Source: Paracoccus solventivorans (GTDB lineage Bacteria > Pseudomonadota > Alphaproteobacteria > Rhodobacterales > Rhodobacteraceae). From it: a stretch of DNA of 64,000 nucleotides. Where the stretch lies: contig NZ_FRCK01000007.1 in assembly GCF_900142875.1 (NCBI RefSeq), positions 124,001 through 188,000 on the forward strand, written 5' to 3'. The position numbers and the translations under genes were made by a program. Positions 57,935-64,000 of the stretch are shown here, in pieces; position 1 is the stretch's first letter; each line of letters starts with the position of its first letter. The notes below the pieces were generated by a model that did not search any database, had not been told where the DNA came from, and saw only the letters and a program-made list of their open reading frames with translations.

Positions 57935-58351
57935 ATGTCAACAAGAACCATAGAAATTGACTTTGATGTTCACAAACGAATTGAGGTGGAGCGGCTAAGC
58001 TTTGACGAGACGCCCAACGCAGTGCTGCGAAGGTTACTCAATTTAGGCAAGTCCGCTGCCGCGGATGCGGGATCGGAGGTGGCGCTAGGAAAACCGTGGC
58101 GGGCTAAGGGGGTGGAACTCCCTGACGGGACTGAACTGCGAATGGAATATAATGGAGTGTCTCATTCCGGGCGCATCAGGGACGGCGCGTGGCATGTCGA
58201 GGGTAATATATCGTTCAGCCCTTCCGATGCCGCTCGCGCGGTAGCAAGAACCCGCGACGGCAAGACTCCCTCCCTCAACGGCTGGGTTTACTGGCATTCA
58301 AGGGCGCCCGGAGCCAAGGAGTGGACGCCTATCGCCGATCTGCGAAAATGA
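57935..58351 (+). CDS. SeqA-N/ribbon-helix-helix-like plus RAMA-like domain protein
   Basis: A 138-residue protein on the strand opposite to the ribosomal genes. Residues 4-38 (RTIEIDFDVHKRIEVERLS ... ETPNAVLRRLLNL) resemble the SeqA N-terminal oligomerisation / ribbon-helix-helix fold. Residues about 57-137 (LPDGTELRMEYNG ... FSPSDAARAV ... NGWVYW ... IADLR) resemble the RAMA and DUF2924 group, proposed to read DNA or its modification. Codon use (AAT, ATA, TCA, TTA) is AT-richer than in its neighbours, suggesting transfer. The start at 57935 follows GAGGGTGG; an ATG at 57917 is possible. Domain calls are from pattern recognition only. Confidence 0.78.
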   Translation: MSTRTIEIDFDVHKRIEVERLSFDETPNAVLRRLLNLGKSAAADAGSEVALGKPWRAKGVELPDGTELRMEYNGVSHSGRIRDGAWHVEGNISFSPSDAARAVARTRDGKTPSLNGWVYWHSRAPGAKEWTPIADLRK

Positions 58352-58354
58352 GAA

Positions 58355-58382
58355 AAAAGCCCCGCCAGGCCGGCGGGGCTTT
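58355..58382. terminator. Strong bidirectional terminator between rplP and the inserted gene
   Basis: Stem GCCCCGCC (58359-58366) / GGCGGGGC (58372-58379), extended by A and T runs; on the plus strand TTTCCTT follows, on the minus strand TTTTTTCTC follows. In the minus direction it faces transcription coming from rplP toward rpmC. Confidence 0.9.
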
Positions 58383-58395
58383 CCTTATTCCGTAG

Positions 58396-58416
58396 GGTGC
58401 GTGCGTTGCACGCACC
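58396..58416. repeat. Perfect inverted repeat beside the rplP stop
   Basis: GGTGCGTGC (58396-58404) / GCACGCACC (58408-58416) with a three-base centre, flanked by AGG and ACCCT. It lies between the terminator and the rplP stop codon and resembles the GGTGCGTGC-type palindromes scattered in many bacterial genomes. Confidence 0.75.
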
Positions 58417-58420
58417 ACCC

Positions 58421-58834
58421 TTACCAGTCTTCGCGATGCACGATGCGGGTCAGCACCGGCAGCTTCATCGCGCCAAGGCGCAGCGCCTCGCGGGCGATCT
58501 CGTCGTCGACGCCGTCGATCTCGAACATGATGCGGCCGGGATGGACGCGGGCGGCCCAGAAGTCGACCGAGCCCTTGCCCTTACCCATCCGCACTTCGGT
58601 CGGCTTGCCCGACACCGGCACGTCCGGGAAGATCCGGATCCAGACCCGGCCCTGACGCTTCATGTGCCGGGTGATCGCGCGGCGGGCCGCTTCGATCTGG
58701 CGGGCGGTGACGCGCTCGGGTTCGGTCGCCTTGAGACCGTAAGAGCCGAAGTTCAGGTTGAACCCGCCCTTCGCCTCGCCGTGGATCCGGCCCTTGTGCT
58801 GTTTGCGGAACTTGGTCCGTTTCGGTTGCAGCAT
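58421..58834 (-). CDS. rplP: 50S ribosomal protein L16
   Basis: A 137-residue uL16 ([24 protein letters not shown] ... [26 protein letters not shown]). It supports the A-site tRNA. It is the last gene of the first half of the S10 cluster; downstream is the terminator at 58355-58382. Confidence 0.98.
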   Translation of the reverse strand: MLQPKRTKFRKQHKGRIHGEAKGGFNLNFGSYGLKATEPERVTARQIEAARRAITRHMKRQGRVWIRIFPDVPVSGKPTEVRMGKGKGSVDFWAARVHPGRIMFEIDGVDDEIAREALRLGAMKLPVLTRIVHREDW

Positions 58835-58847
58835 TCCTGTTTACTCC

Positions 58848-59564
58848 TCAGCGCGCGTCGCGGTCGCGGCGCGGGCCGCGGGGGGACGGGCCTTCCTGCG
58901 CCTCGGCGGCCTTGCGGTCGTGGGCCTGCGGGTCGTGCTCCATGATCTCGCCTTTGAAGATCCAGACCTTGACGCCGATGATCCCGTAGGGGGTCGAGGC
59001 TTCCGACAGCGCATAGTCGATGTCGGCCCGCAGCGTGTGCAGCGGCACCCGGCCTTCGCGATACCATTCGGTCCGCGCGATCTCGGCACCGCCCAGGCGG
59101 CCGCCGACGTTCACCCGGATCCCCAGCGCGCCCATGCGCATGGCGTTCTGCACCGCGCGCTTCATGGCGCGGCGGAACGACACCCGGCGCTCAAGCTGCT
59201 GGGCGATCGATTCGGCCACCAGCTGCGCGTCCAGCTCCGGCTTGCGGACCTCGACGATGTTCAGGTGCAGTTCCGAATCGGTGAAGTTCGCCAGCTTCTT
59301 GCGCAGCGTCTCGATGTCGGCGCCCTTGCGGCCGATGATGACGCCCGGGCGGGCGGCATGGATCGTCACGCGGCACTTCTTGTGCGGACGCTCGATGATG
59401 ACGCGGCTGACGCCGGCCTGCTTGGCATCCTTGTGGATGAACTCGCGGATCTTGAGATCCTCGAGCAGCAGGTTGCCATAGTCCTTGCTGTCGGCGAACC
59501 AGCGGCTGTCCCAGGTGCGGTTGACCTGCAGGCGCATCCCGATGGGGTTGACCTTCTGACCCAT
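58848..59564 (-). CDS. rpsC: 30S ribosomal protein S3
   Basis: A 238-residue uS3 with the KH domain ([20 protein letters not shown]) and a C-terminal domain with [30 protein letters not shown]. The C-terminal 30 residues are a charged tail ([19 protein letters not shown]). Its ATG shares one base with the rplV stop. Confidence 0.98.
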   Translation of the reverse strand: MGQKVNPIGMRLQVNRTWDSRWFADSKDYGNLLLEDLKIREFIHKDAKQAGVSRVIIERPHKKCRVTIHAARPGVIIGRKGADIETLRKKLANFTDSELHLNIVEVRKPELDAQLVAESIAQQLERRVSFRRAMKRAVQNAMRMGALGIRVNVGGRLGGAEIARTEWYREGRVPLHTLRADIDYALSEASTPYGIIGVKVWIFKGEIMEHDPQAHDRKAAEAQEGPSPRGPRRDRDAR

Positions 59565-60022
59565 TACGCGAGCTCCTCGGCAGCGGCGGCTTGATTGGTG
59601 GCGGCGTCGCGCTTGTGCGACTTGGCGGCCTTCTTGGCAGCCTCGGCCTCGGCGTCGATCTCGCGCACCTTGATGGTGATTTCCGAGAACGGCTTCAGGA
59701 TTTTGCCGAACCGGCCGCGGGCGCGCGGACGGCCCCGCTTCATCACCATGTTCTTGCCGACCCACGCCTCGGCGACGACCAGCTGGTCGACGTCCAGGTT
59801 GTGGTTGTTCTCGGCGTTGGCGATCGCCGACTGCAGGCATTTCTTGACGTCGCCCGCAATGCGGCGCTTCGAGAAGGTCAGGTCGGCGAGCGCCTTTTCC
59901 ACCTTCTTGCCGCGGATCATGGCGGCGACCAGATTCAGCTTCTGCGGCGAGGTGCGCAGCATGCGGGTCTTGGCCATCGCCTCGTTATCCGCCACGCGGC
60001 GCGGATTCTGTTCCTTACCCAT
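59564..60022 (-). CDS. rplV: 50S ribosomal protein L22
   Basis: A 152-residue uL22: N-terminal [20 protein letters not shown], core [19 protein letters not shown] and the tunnel hairpin [16 protein letters not shown]. The C-terminus extends about 25 residues beyond the common length as an Ala/Lys-rich tail. It lies six bases after rpsS. Confidence 0.96.
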   Translation of the reverse strand: MGKEQNPRRVADNEAMAKTRMLRTSPQKLNLVAAMIRGKKVEKALADLTFSKRRIAGDVKKCLQSAIANAENNHNLDVDQLVVAEAWVGKNMVMKRGRPRARGRFGKILKPFSEITIKVREIDAEAEAAKKAAKSHKRDAATNQAAAAEELA

Positions 60023-60028
60023 GACGGT

Positions 60029-60307
60029 TTACTTCCTTTTCGCTTTCTTGTCGGCCGCGTGACCGTAATAGGTCCGCGTCGGCGAGTATTCACCGAACTT
60101 CTGGCCGATCATTTCCTCGGTCACGTTGACCGGGATATGCTTGTGCCCGTTGTAGACGCCAAAGGTCAGGCCGACGAACTGCGGCAGGATGGTCGAACGA
60201 CGCGACCAGATCTTGATGACGTCCGAACGCCCCGATTCGCGCGCCTTCTCGGCCTTGCGCAGCACATAGGCGTCGACGAACGGGCCTTTCCAAACTGAAC
60301 GTGCCAT
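60029..60307 (-). CDS. rpsS: 30S ribosomal protein S19
   Basis: A 92-residue uS19 ([16 protein letters not shown] ... [24 protein letters not shown]). It pairs with S13 at the head of the small subunit. It lies three bases after rplB. Confidence 0.98.
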   Translation of the reverse strand: MARSVWKGPFVDAYVLRKAEKARESGRSDVIKIWSRRSTILPQFVGLTFGVYNGHKHIPVNVTEEMIGQKFGEYSPTRTYYGHAADKKAKRK

Positions 60308-60310
60308 GGA

Positions 60311-61150
60311 TCAGCGCCCCTTCTTCTTGGCGTGGCGCGACCGCAGGATGTACTTGTCGGTCGACTTGTTGGAACGGGTGCGCTTGCCCTTGGTGGGCTT
60401 GCCCCACGGGGTGACCGGGTGGCGGCCGCCCGAGGTCCGGCCCTCACCACCGCCATGCGGGTGGTCGATCGGGTTCATCGCGACGCCGCGGACGGTCGGG
60501 CGCACGCCCAGGTGCCGCATCCGGCCGGCCTTGCCGAAGTTCTGGTTCGAGTGGTCGGGGTTCGACACCGCGCCGATGGTCGCCATGCATTCCTGGCGCA
60601 CCAGACGCAGCTCGCCCGAGGACAGGCGGATCTGCGCATAGCCGCCGTCGCGGCCCACGAACTGCGCATAGGTGCCGGCCGAGCGCGCCAGCTGGCCGCC
60701 CTTGCCGGGCTTCAGCTCGACGTTGTGGACGATGGTGCCGATCGGCATCCCCGAGAACGGCATCGCGTTGCCCGGCTTGATGTCGGCCTTTTGCGAGGCG
60801 ACGACCTTGTCGCCCACGGCCAGACGCTGCGGCGCGATGATATAGGCCTGCTCGCCGTCGTCATAGCGCAGCAGCGCGATGAAGGCGGTGCGGTTGGGAT
60901 CGTATTCGATCCGCTCGACCGTCGCCGGGACGTCCAGCTTGTTGCGGCGGAAATCGACGATGCGGTAGAGCCGCTTGGCGCCGCCGCCCTTGTGCCACAT
61001 GGTGATCCGCCCGGTATTGTTCCGGCCACCCGACTTGCTCAACCCGACGGTCAGCATCTTGACGGGGCGGCCTTTCCAAAGCTCCGAACGGTCGATCAGC
61101 ACCAGCCCTCGCTGGCCAGGCGTCGTCGGCTTGTACGACTTGAGTGCCAT
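60311..61150 (-). CDS. rplB: 50S ribosomal protein L2
   Basis: A 279-residue uL2 with [17 protein letters not shown], the conserved histidine region [24 protein letters not shown] and a basic C-terminus. Needed for subunit joining and peptidyl transfer. The start at 61150 follows rplW by 86 bases. Confidence 0.98.
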   Translation of the reverse strand: MALKSYKPTTPGQRGLVLIDRSELWKGRPVKMLTVGLSKSGGRNNTGRITMWHKGGGAKRLYRIVDFRRNKLDVPATVERIEYDPNRTAFIALLRYDDGEQAYIIAPQRLAVGDKVVASQKADIKPGNAMPFSGMPIGTIVHNVELKPGKGGQLARSAGTYAQFVGRDGGYAQIRLSSGELRLVRQECMATIGAVSNPDHSNQNFGKAGRMRHLGVRPTVRGVAMNPIDHPHGGGEGRTSGGRHPVTPWGKPTKGKRTRSNKSTDKYILRSRHAKKKGR

Positions 61151-61236
61151 GGTTCCTGTCTTCCGTTTGCCTTGGACCAAAGGTCCGTTTCAGTCCGAAC
61201 TGCGGCCCCCGGACGAACCGGGGGCCGCATCTGCAA

Positions 61237-61536
61237 TCACAGCCCGGTGTTCACGTCGATGCTGTTGCCAGCCTCGAGCATCACATAGGCTTTCTTGACG
61301 TCGCTGCGCACGCCGGGGCGGCCGCGGAAACGCTTGGTCTTGCCCTTGGTCACGACGGTGTTGACCGCCTTGACCTTGACGTTGAACAGCGCCTCGACCG
61401 CGTCCTTGATCTGCGGCTTGCTGGCCGATTTCGCCACTTCAAAGGTCACCGCATTGGCCAGTTCCCCGGCCATGGTCGCCTTTTCGGTGATGACCGGCTT
61501 GACGATCACGTCGTAGTGTTCGGGTTTCGCGCTCAT
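61237..61536 (-). CDS. rplW: 50S ribosomal protein L23
   Basis: A 99-residue uL23 ([22 protein letters not shown] ... [27 protein letters not shown]), the docking point for trigger factor and SRP at the tunnel exit. The ATG at 61536 lies one base after the rplD stop; a start three codons earlier would overlap rplD. Confidence 0.96.
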   Translation of the reverse strand: MSAKPEHYDVIVKPVITEKATMAGELANAVTFEVAKSASKPQIKDAVEALFNVKVKAVNTVVTKGKTKRFRGRPGVRSDVKKAYVMLEAGNSIDVNTGL

Positions 61537-61537
61537 C

Positions 61538-62167
61538 TCATGCACCTTTGCCCAGACGGGCTTCGAGGGCCTCGACGCCCGCGCGCGTGATCACCAGCGT
61601 GTCGCGGCGCAGGATGTCGTAGACGTTGGCGCCCATCGAGGGCAGGACGTCCACGCCTTGCAGGTTGCGGGCGGCGCGGGCGAAATTCTCGTTCACATCG
61701 GTGCCGTCGATGACCAGGACGCGCTTCCAGCCCTGTTCCTTGACCGCCTTAGCGACGGCCGCGGTCTTGGCTTCGGCCAGGTCCAGGCTGTCCACGATCA
61801 CCAGCTTGCCGCGGGCGGCCTTGGCCGACAGCGCGTGCTTCAGCCCCAGCGCCCGGACCTTTTTCGGCAGGTCGAACGCGTGGCTGCGCGGCGTCGGGCC
61901 GGCATAGACGCCACCCTTGCGGAAGATCGAGGCCTTGCGCGACCCGTGGCGAGCGCCGCCGGTGCCCTTCTGGCGATAGATCTTCTTGGTCGAGTAGCTG
62001 ACTTCGGACTTGGTCAGCACCGAATGGGTGCCGGCCTGTGCCTTGGCGCGCTGCCAGCGCACCACCCGGTGCAGGATGTCCGCGCGCGGCTCCAGCCCGA
62101 AGATGTCGTCGGACAGCTCGATGTCCCCGGCCTTGCCCGAGGAAAGCGAAATCACGTCGAGTTTCAT
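61538..62167 (-). CDS. rplD: 50S ribosomal protein L4
   Basis: A 209-residue uL4 ([20 protein letters not shown] ... [23 protein letters not shown]). It lines the exit tunnel; in E. coli it also represses the S10 operon, a control not shown in alphaproteobacteria. The ATG overlaps the rplC stop by four bases. Confidence 0.98.
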   Translation of the reverse strand: MKLDVISLSSGKAGDIELSDDIFGLEPRADILHRVVRWQRAKAQAGTHSVLTKSEVSYSTKKIYRQKGTGGARHGSRKASIFRKGGVYAGPTPRSHAFDLPKKVRALGLKHALSAKAARGKLVIVDSLDLAEAKTAAVAKAVKEQGWKRVLVIDGTDVNENFARAARNLQGVDVLPSMGANVYDILRRDTLVITRAGVEALEARLGKGA

Positions 62168-63021
62168 TTGCTCTCGTCTCCCTCAGAGGCAGCGGCCTCG
62201 CCCTCGGCGGCGGTCGACGCCTGGGCCTCGGCCAGCGCAGCCTCCTGGGCGGCAGCTTCGGCCTCGGCCGCGGCCAGACGCGCGGCTTCTTCCTCGGCAG
62301 CAGCCTGGGCGGCGGCTTCCTCGGCCAGGCGCTTGGCCTCACGCTCGGCCGAACGCAGCGCGGCGGGGAAGATGGTGCTTTCCGCGACCGGCTTCTTCAC
62401 GGCGTCCTTGATCGTGACCCAGCCGCCCTTGGAACCGGGGACCGAACCCTTGACCATGATCAGCCCGCGGTCGGCGTCGGTACGCACGACCTGCAGGTTC
62501 TGGGTGGTGACCCGCGCCGCGCCCATGTGGCCGGCCATCTTCTTGCCCTTGAACACCTTGCCGGGGTCCTGGCACTGGCCGGTCGAACCGTGCGAGCGGT
62601 GGCTGATCGACACGCCGTGCGAGGCGCGCAGGCCGCCGAAGTTGTGCCGCTTCATCGCACCGGCAAAGCCCTTGCCGATCGAGGTGCCGGCGATGTCGAC
62701 GAATTGACCCGCAAAGTAATGCGCGGCGATGATTTCCTCGCCCACATCCACCAGGTTCTCTTCCGACACGCGGAACTCGACGATCTTGCGCTTGGGCGCC
62801 ACGTTCGCTTTCGCGAAATGGCCGCGCATCGGCGCGCTGACGTTCTTGGGCTTCGCGTCGCCGGCGCCCAGCTGCAGCGCGACATAGCCGTCGGTTTCGT
62901 TGGTGCGCTGCGCGACGACCTGAAGGTTGTCCAGCTGCAGCACGGTCACGGGCACCTGGCGGCCGTCCTCGAGGAACAGCCGGGTCATGCCCAGTTTCTT
63001 GGCGATAACACCAGTCCGCAT
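62164..63021 (-). CDS. rplC: 50S ribosomal protein L3 with long Ala/Glu tail
   Basis: A 285-residue uL3: [16 protein letters not shown], the central [34 protein letters not shown] loop that reaches the peptidyl-transferase centre, and [12 protein letters not shown]. The core ends near residue 225; the last ~60 residues are an Ala/Glu-rich helical extension not found in E. coli L3 (209 residues). It lies ten bases after rpsJ. Confidence 0.96.
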   Translation of the reverse strand: MRTGVIAKKLGMTRLFLEDGRQVPVTVLQLDNLQVVAQRTNETDGYVALQLGAGDAKPKNVSAPMRGHFAKANVAPKRKIVEFRVSEENLVDVGEEIIAAHYFAGQFVDIAGTSIGKGFAGAMKRHNFGGLRASHGVSISHRSHGSTGQCQDPGKVFKGKKMAGHMGAARVTTQNLQVVRTDADRGLIMVKGSVPGSKGGWVTIKDAVKKPVAESTIFPAALRSAEREAKRLAEEAAAQAAAEEEAARLAAAEAEAAAQEAALAEAQASTAAEGEAAASEGDESK

Positions 63022-63031
63022 GATGGCCCCC

Positions 63032-63340
63032 TTACACCTTGATCTCGACATCCACGCCGGCGGCGAGGTCGAGCTTCATCAGGGCGTCAACGGTCTGGGG
63101 CGTGGGGTCCACGATGTCCAGCAGCCGCTTGTGGGTGCGAATCTCCCACTGGTCGCGCGACTTCTTGTCGATATGCGGGCCGCGCAGGACGGTGAACTTT
63201 TCGATCTTGTTCGGCAGCGGGATCGGGCCGCGCACCTGCGCGCCGGTCCGCTTGGCGGTGTTGACGATCTCGGCGGTGCTGGAATCGAGCACGCGATAGT
63301 CGAACGCCTTGAGCCGGATACGGATGGTCTGGCTTTGCAT
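63032..63340 (-). CDS. rpsJ: 30S ribosomal protein S10
   Basis: A 102-residue uS10 ([18 protein letters not shown] ... [35 protein letters not shown]). Besides its ribosomal role, S10 (NusE) joins antitermination complexes with NusB. First gene of the S10 operon; tuf upstream ends at its own terminator, so the operon promoter lies in 63341-63820. Confidence 0.98.
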   Translation of the reverse strand: MQSQTIRIRLKAFDYRVLDSSTAEIVNTAKRTGAQVRGPIPLPNKIEKFTVLRGPHIDKKSRDQWEIRTHKRLLDIVDPTPQTVDALMKLDLAAGVDVEIKV

Positions 63341-63427
63341 CAAGCATCCCTCGGATGGGGATTTCAGTCGAGAGGCTGACAGCGCACCACGCGAAGCCAG
63401 CGTCGGACCCTAAACAGAAAAACTGCA

Positions 63428-63452
63428 AGGCCGCCCCCATAGCGGGCGGCCT
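63428..63452 (-). promoter_or_regulatory. Stem-loop with T-run in the rpsJ leader
   Basis: A nine-bp perfect stem AGGCCGCCC (63428-63436) / GGGCGGCCT (63444-63452); on the minus strand TGCAGTTTTTC follows. It lies about 90 bases before the rpsJ start and has the form of an attenuator. Confidence 0.5.
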
Positions 63453-63569
63453 GCGCAGATGCAACCGATTCGAGTGCGTGTGGGCGGAACCGGCGGCGAT
63501 GGCGGCTTATGGCGGTTGGCGGGACGCAAGTCAAGGGTCGCGGGCGGTTCCCGGAGGCACGCCCGCAAC

Positions 63570-63613
63570 GGGGGCCAGCCCCCGCACCCCGGGATATTTG
63601 GGCAAGATGAAAG
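63570..63613 (+). repeat. Palindromic repeat with CCCCGGGATATTTGGG end
   Basis: Hairpin GGGGGCCAGCCCCC (63570-63583), then CCCCGGGATATTTGGGC and AAGATGAAAG (to 63613). Member of the window's repeat family. It lies between tuf and rpsJ. Confidence 0.82.
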
Positions 63614-63734
63614 GCAGGGCCGTGCCGGGTCTGGCGCGCGCCCCGGCGTGGATCGGCGGGTCGGAGCGCGGTGGTCAGCGGCCGGGCCGCGGTGCGGGTG
63701 CGGTGGTACGTCGGTGGGACGGTGGGGTGAGAGG

Positions 63735-63788
63735 GTGATGCAGTGATGCAGTGATGCAGTGATGCAGTGATGCAGTGATGCAGTGATG
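63735..63788 (+). repeat. 8-bp microsatellite (GTGATGCA)x6
   Basis: Six perfect copies of GTGATGCA (63735-63782) and a partial seventh (GTGATG, 63783-63788). The rest of the 550-base rpsJ-tuf gap shows no credible gene; an open frame across it on the minus strand is low-complexity and rejected. Confidence 0.95.
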
Positions 63789-63824
63789 GGGGTAACCGCG
63801 GCTCAGACGCGGATGCAAGAAAAA

Positions 63825-63848
63825 GCCCGCCCCGTTTCGGGGGCGGGC
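63825..63848 (-). terminator. Intrinsic terminator after tuf
   Basis: A nine-bp stem GCCCGCCCC (63825-63833) / GGGGCGGGC (63840-63848); on the minus strand TTTTTCTTGC follows. It lies 43 bases beyond the tuf stop. Confidence 0.92.
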
Positions 63849-63890
63849 CTGTGTCGCGATATCGTCGGGGCGCGTGGGGCGCCCCTCGGA

Positions 63891-64000
63891 TCACTCGATG
63901 ATCTTCGACACCACGCCGGCGCCGACGGTGCGGCCGCCTTCGCGGATGGCGAAGCGCAGTTTTTCTTCCATCGCGATCGGGGCGATCAGCTCGACCTCGA
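63891..64000 (-). CDS. tuf: Elongation factor Tu, C-terminal end (gene continues past the window)
   Basis: Only the last 35 residues are present: [20 protein letters not shown] and [14 protein letters not shown], the invariant end of domain 3. Stop TGA at 63893-63891. Its place before rpsJ is the usual one after rpsL-rpsG-fusA. Confidence 0.96.
   Translation of the reverse strand, partial: EVELIAPIAMEEKLRFAIREGGRTVGAGVVSKIIE

Noticed and set aside
63364..63894. Minus-strand open frame across the rpsJ-tuf gap
   Set aside because: It runs through the microsatellite, a repeat element and the tuf terminator; the product is low-complexity.

Overview
The window is high-GC chromosomal DNA of an alphaproteobacterium of the Rhodobacteraceae, most probably a Paracoccus. 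The support is gene content and order: the complete tol-pal-ftsH block, malyl-CoA lyase (ethylmalonyl-CoA pathway), a one-step phosphatidylcholine synthase, the DUF2849-cysI-cysH sulfite block, and a LuxR/LuxI pair beside rplQ. No database search was possible, so genus and gene names rest on recognising protein sequences and motifs.

Layout. 1-1.9 kb: 3' end of a multisubunit Na+/H+ antiporter operon (D partial, E, F, G). 1.95-5.7 kb: xerC-DUF484-fructose-6-phosphate aldolase, then folD-chorismate mutase. 5.8-15.3 kb: ybgC-tolQRAB-pal-cpoB-tilS-ftsH, transcribed leftwards. 15.3-25.1 kb: an unknown gene, scoAB, an MliC-like protein, topA, ferredoxin-NADP reductase and the assimilatory sulfur block. 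25.2-35.2 kb: short units, namely an Lrp regulator, pcs, a lytic transglycosylase, an L,D-transpeptidase, a small membrane protein, an MFS exporter, a zinc-ribbon protein, mcl1, a D-amino-acid aminotransferase and a lone amino-acid-binding protein. 35.3-39.5 kb: rarA-crcB-rluC-HAD phosphatase-ATP12, an overlapping operon. 39.5-40.8 kb: luxR-luxI.

41-64 kb: the S10, spc and alpha ribosomal-protein clusters, read leftwards from tuf (C-terminus at the right edge) to rplQ. The cluster is broken twice. About 7 kb of unrelated genes (CoA-transferase, acyl-CoA ligase, aldehyde dehydrogenase, peroxiredoxin, I78-type inhibitor, outer-membrane protein) separates rpmD from rplO. A small AT-richer gene on the opposite strand, with an N-terminal SeqA/ribbon-helix-helix-like segment and a RAMA-like C-terminal domain, sits between rplP and rpmC with a strong hairpin terminator beside it.

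The most unusual non-coding feature is a family of palindromic elements ending in CCCGGGATATTTGG. It occurs at eight places. One extended copy lies in frame inside tilS and has a close relative at 49.3 kb. A tandem array of about 72-bp units at 49.46-49.80 kb appears to derive from the 3' end of the aldehyde dehydrogenase gene. An 8-bp microsatellite lies between tuf and rpsJ. No rRNA, tRNA, CRISPR array, prophage or transposase gene was found.
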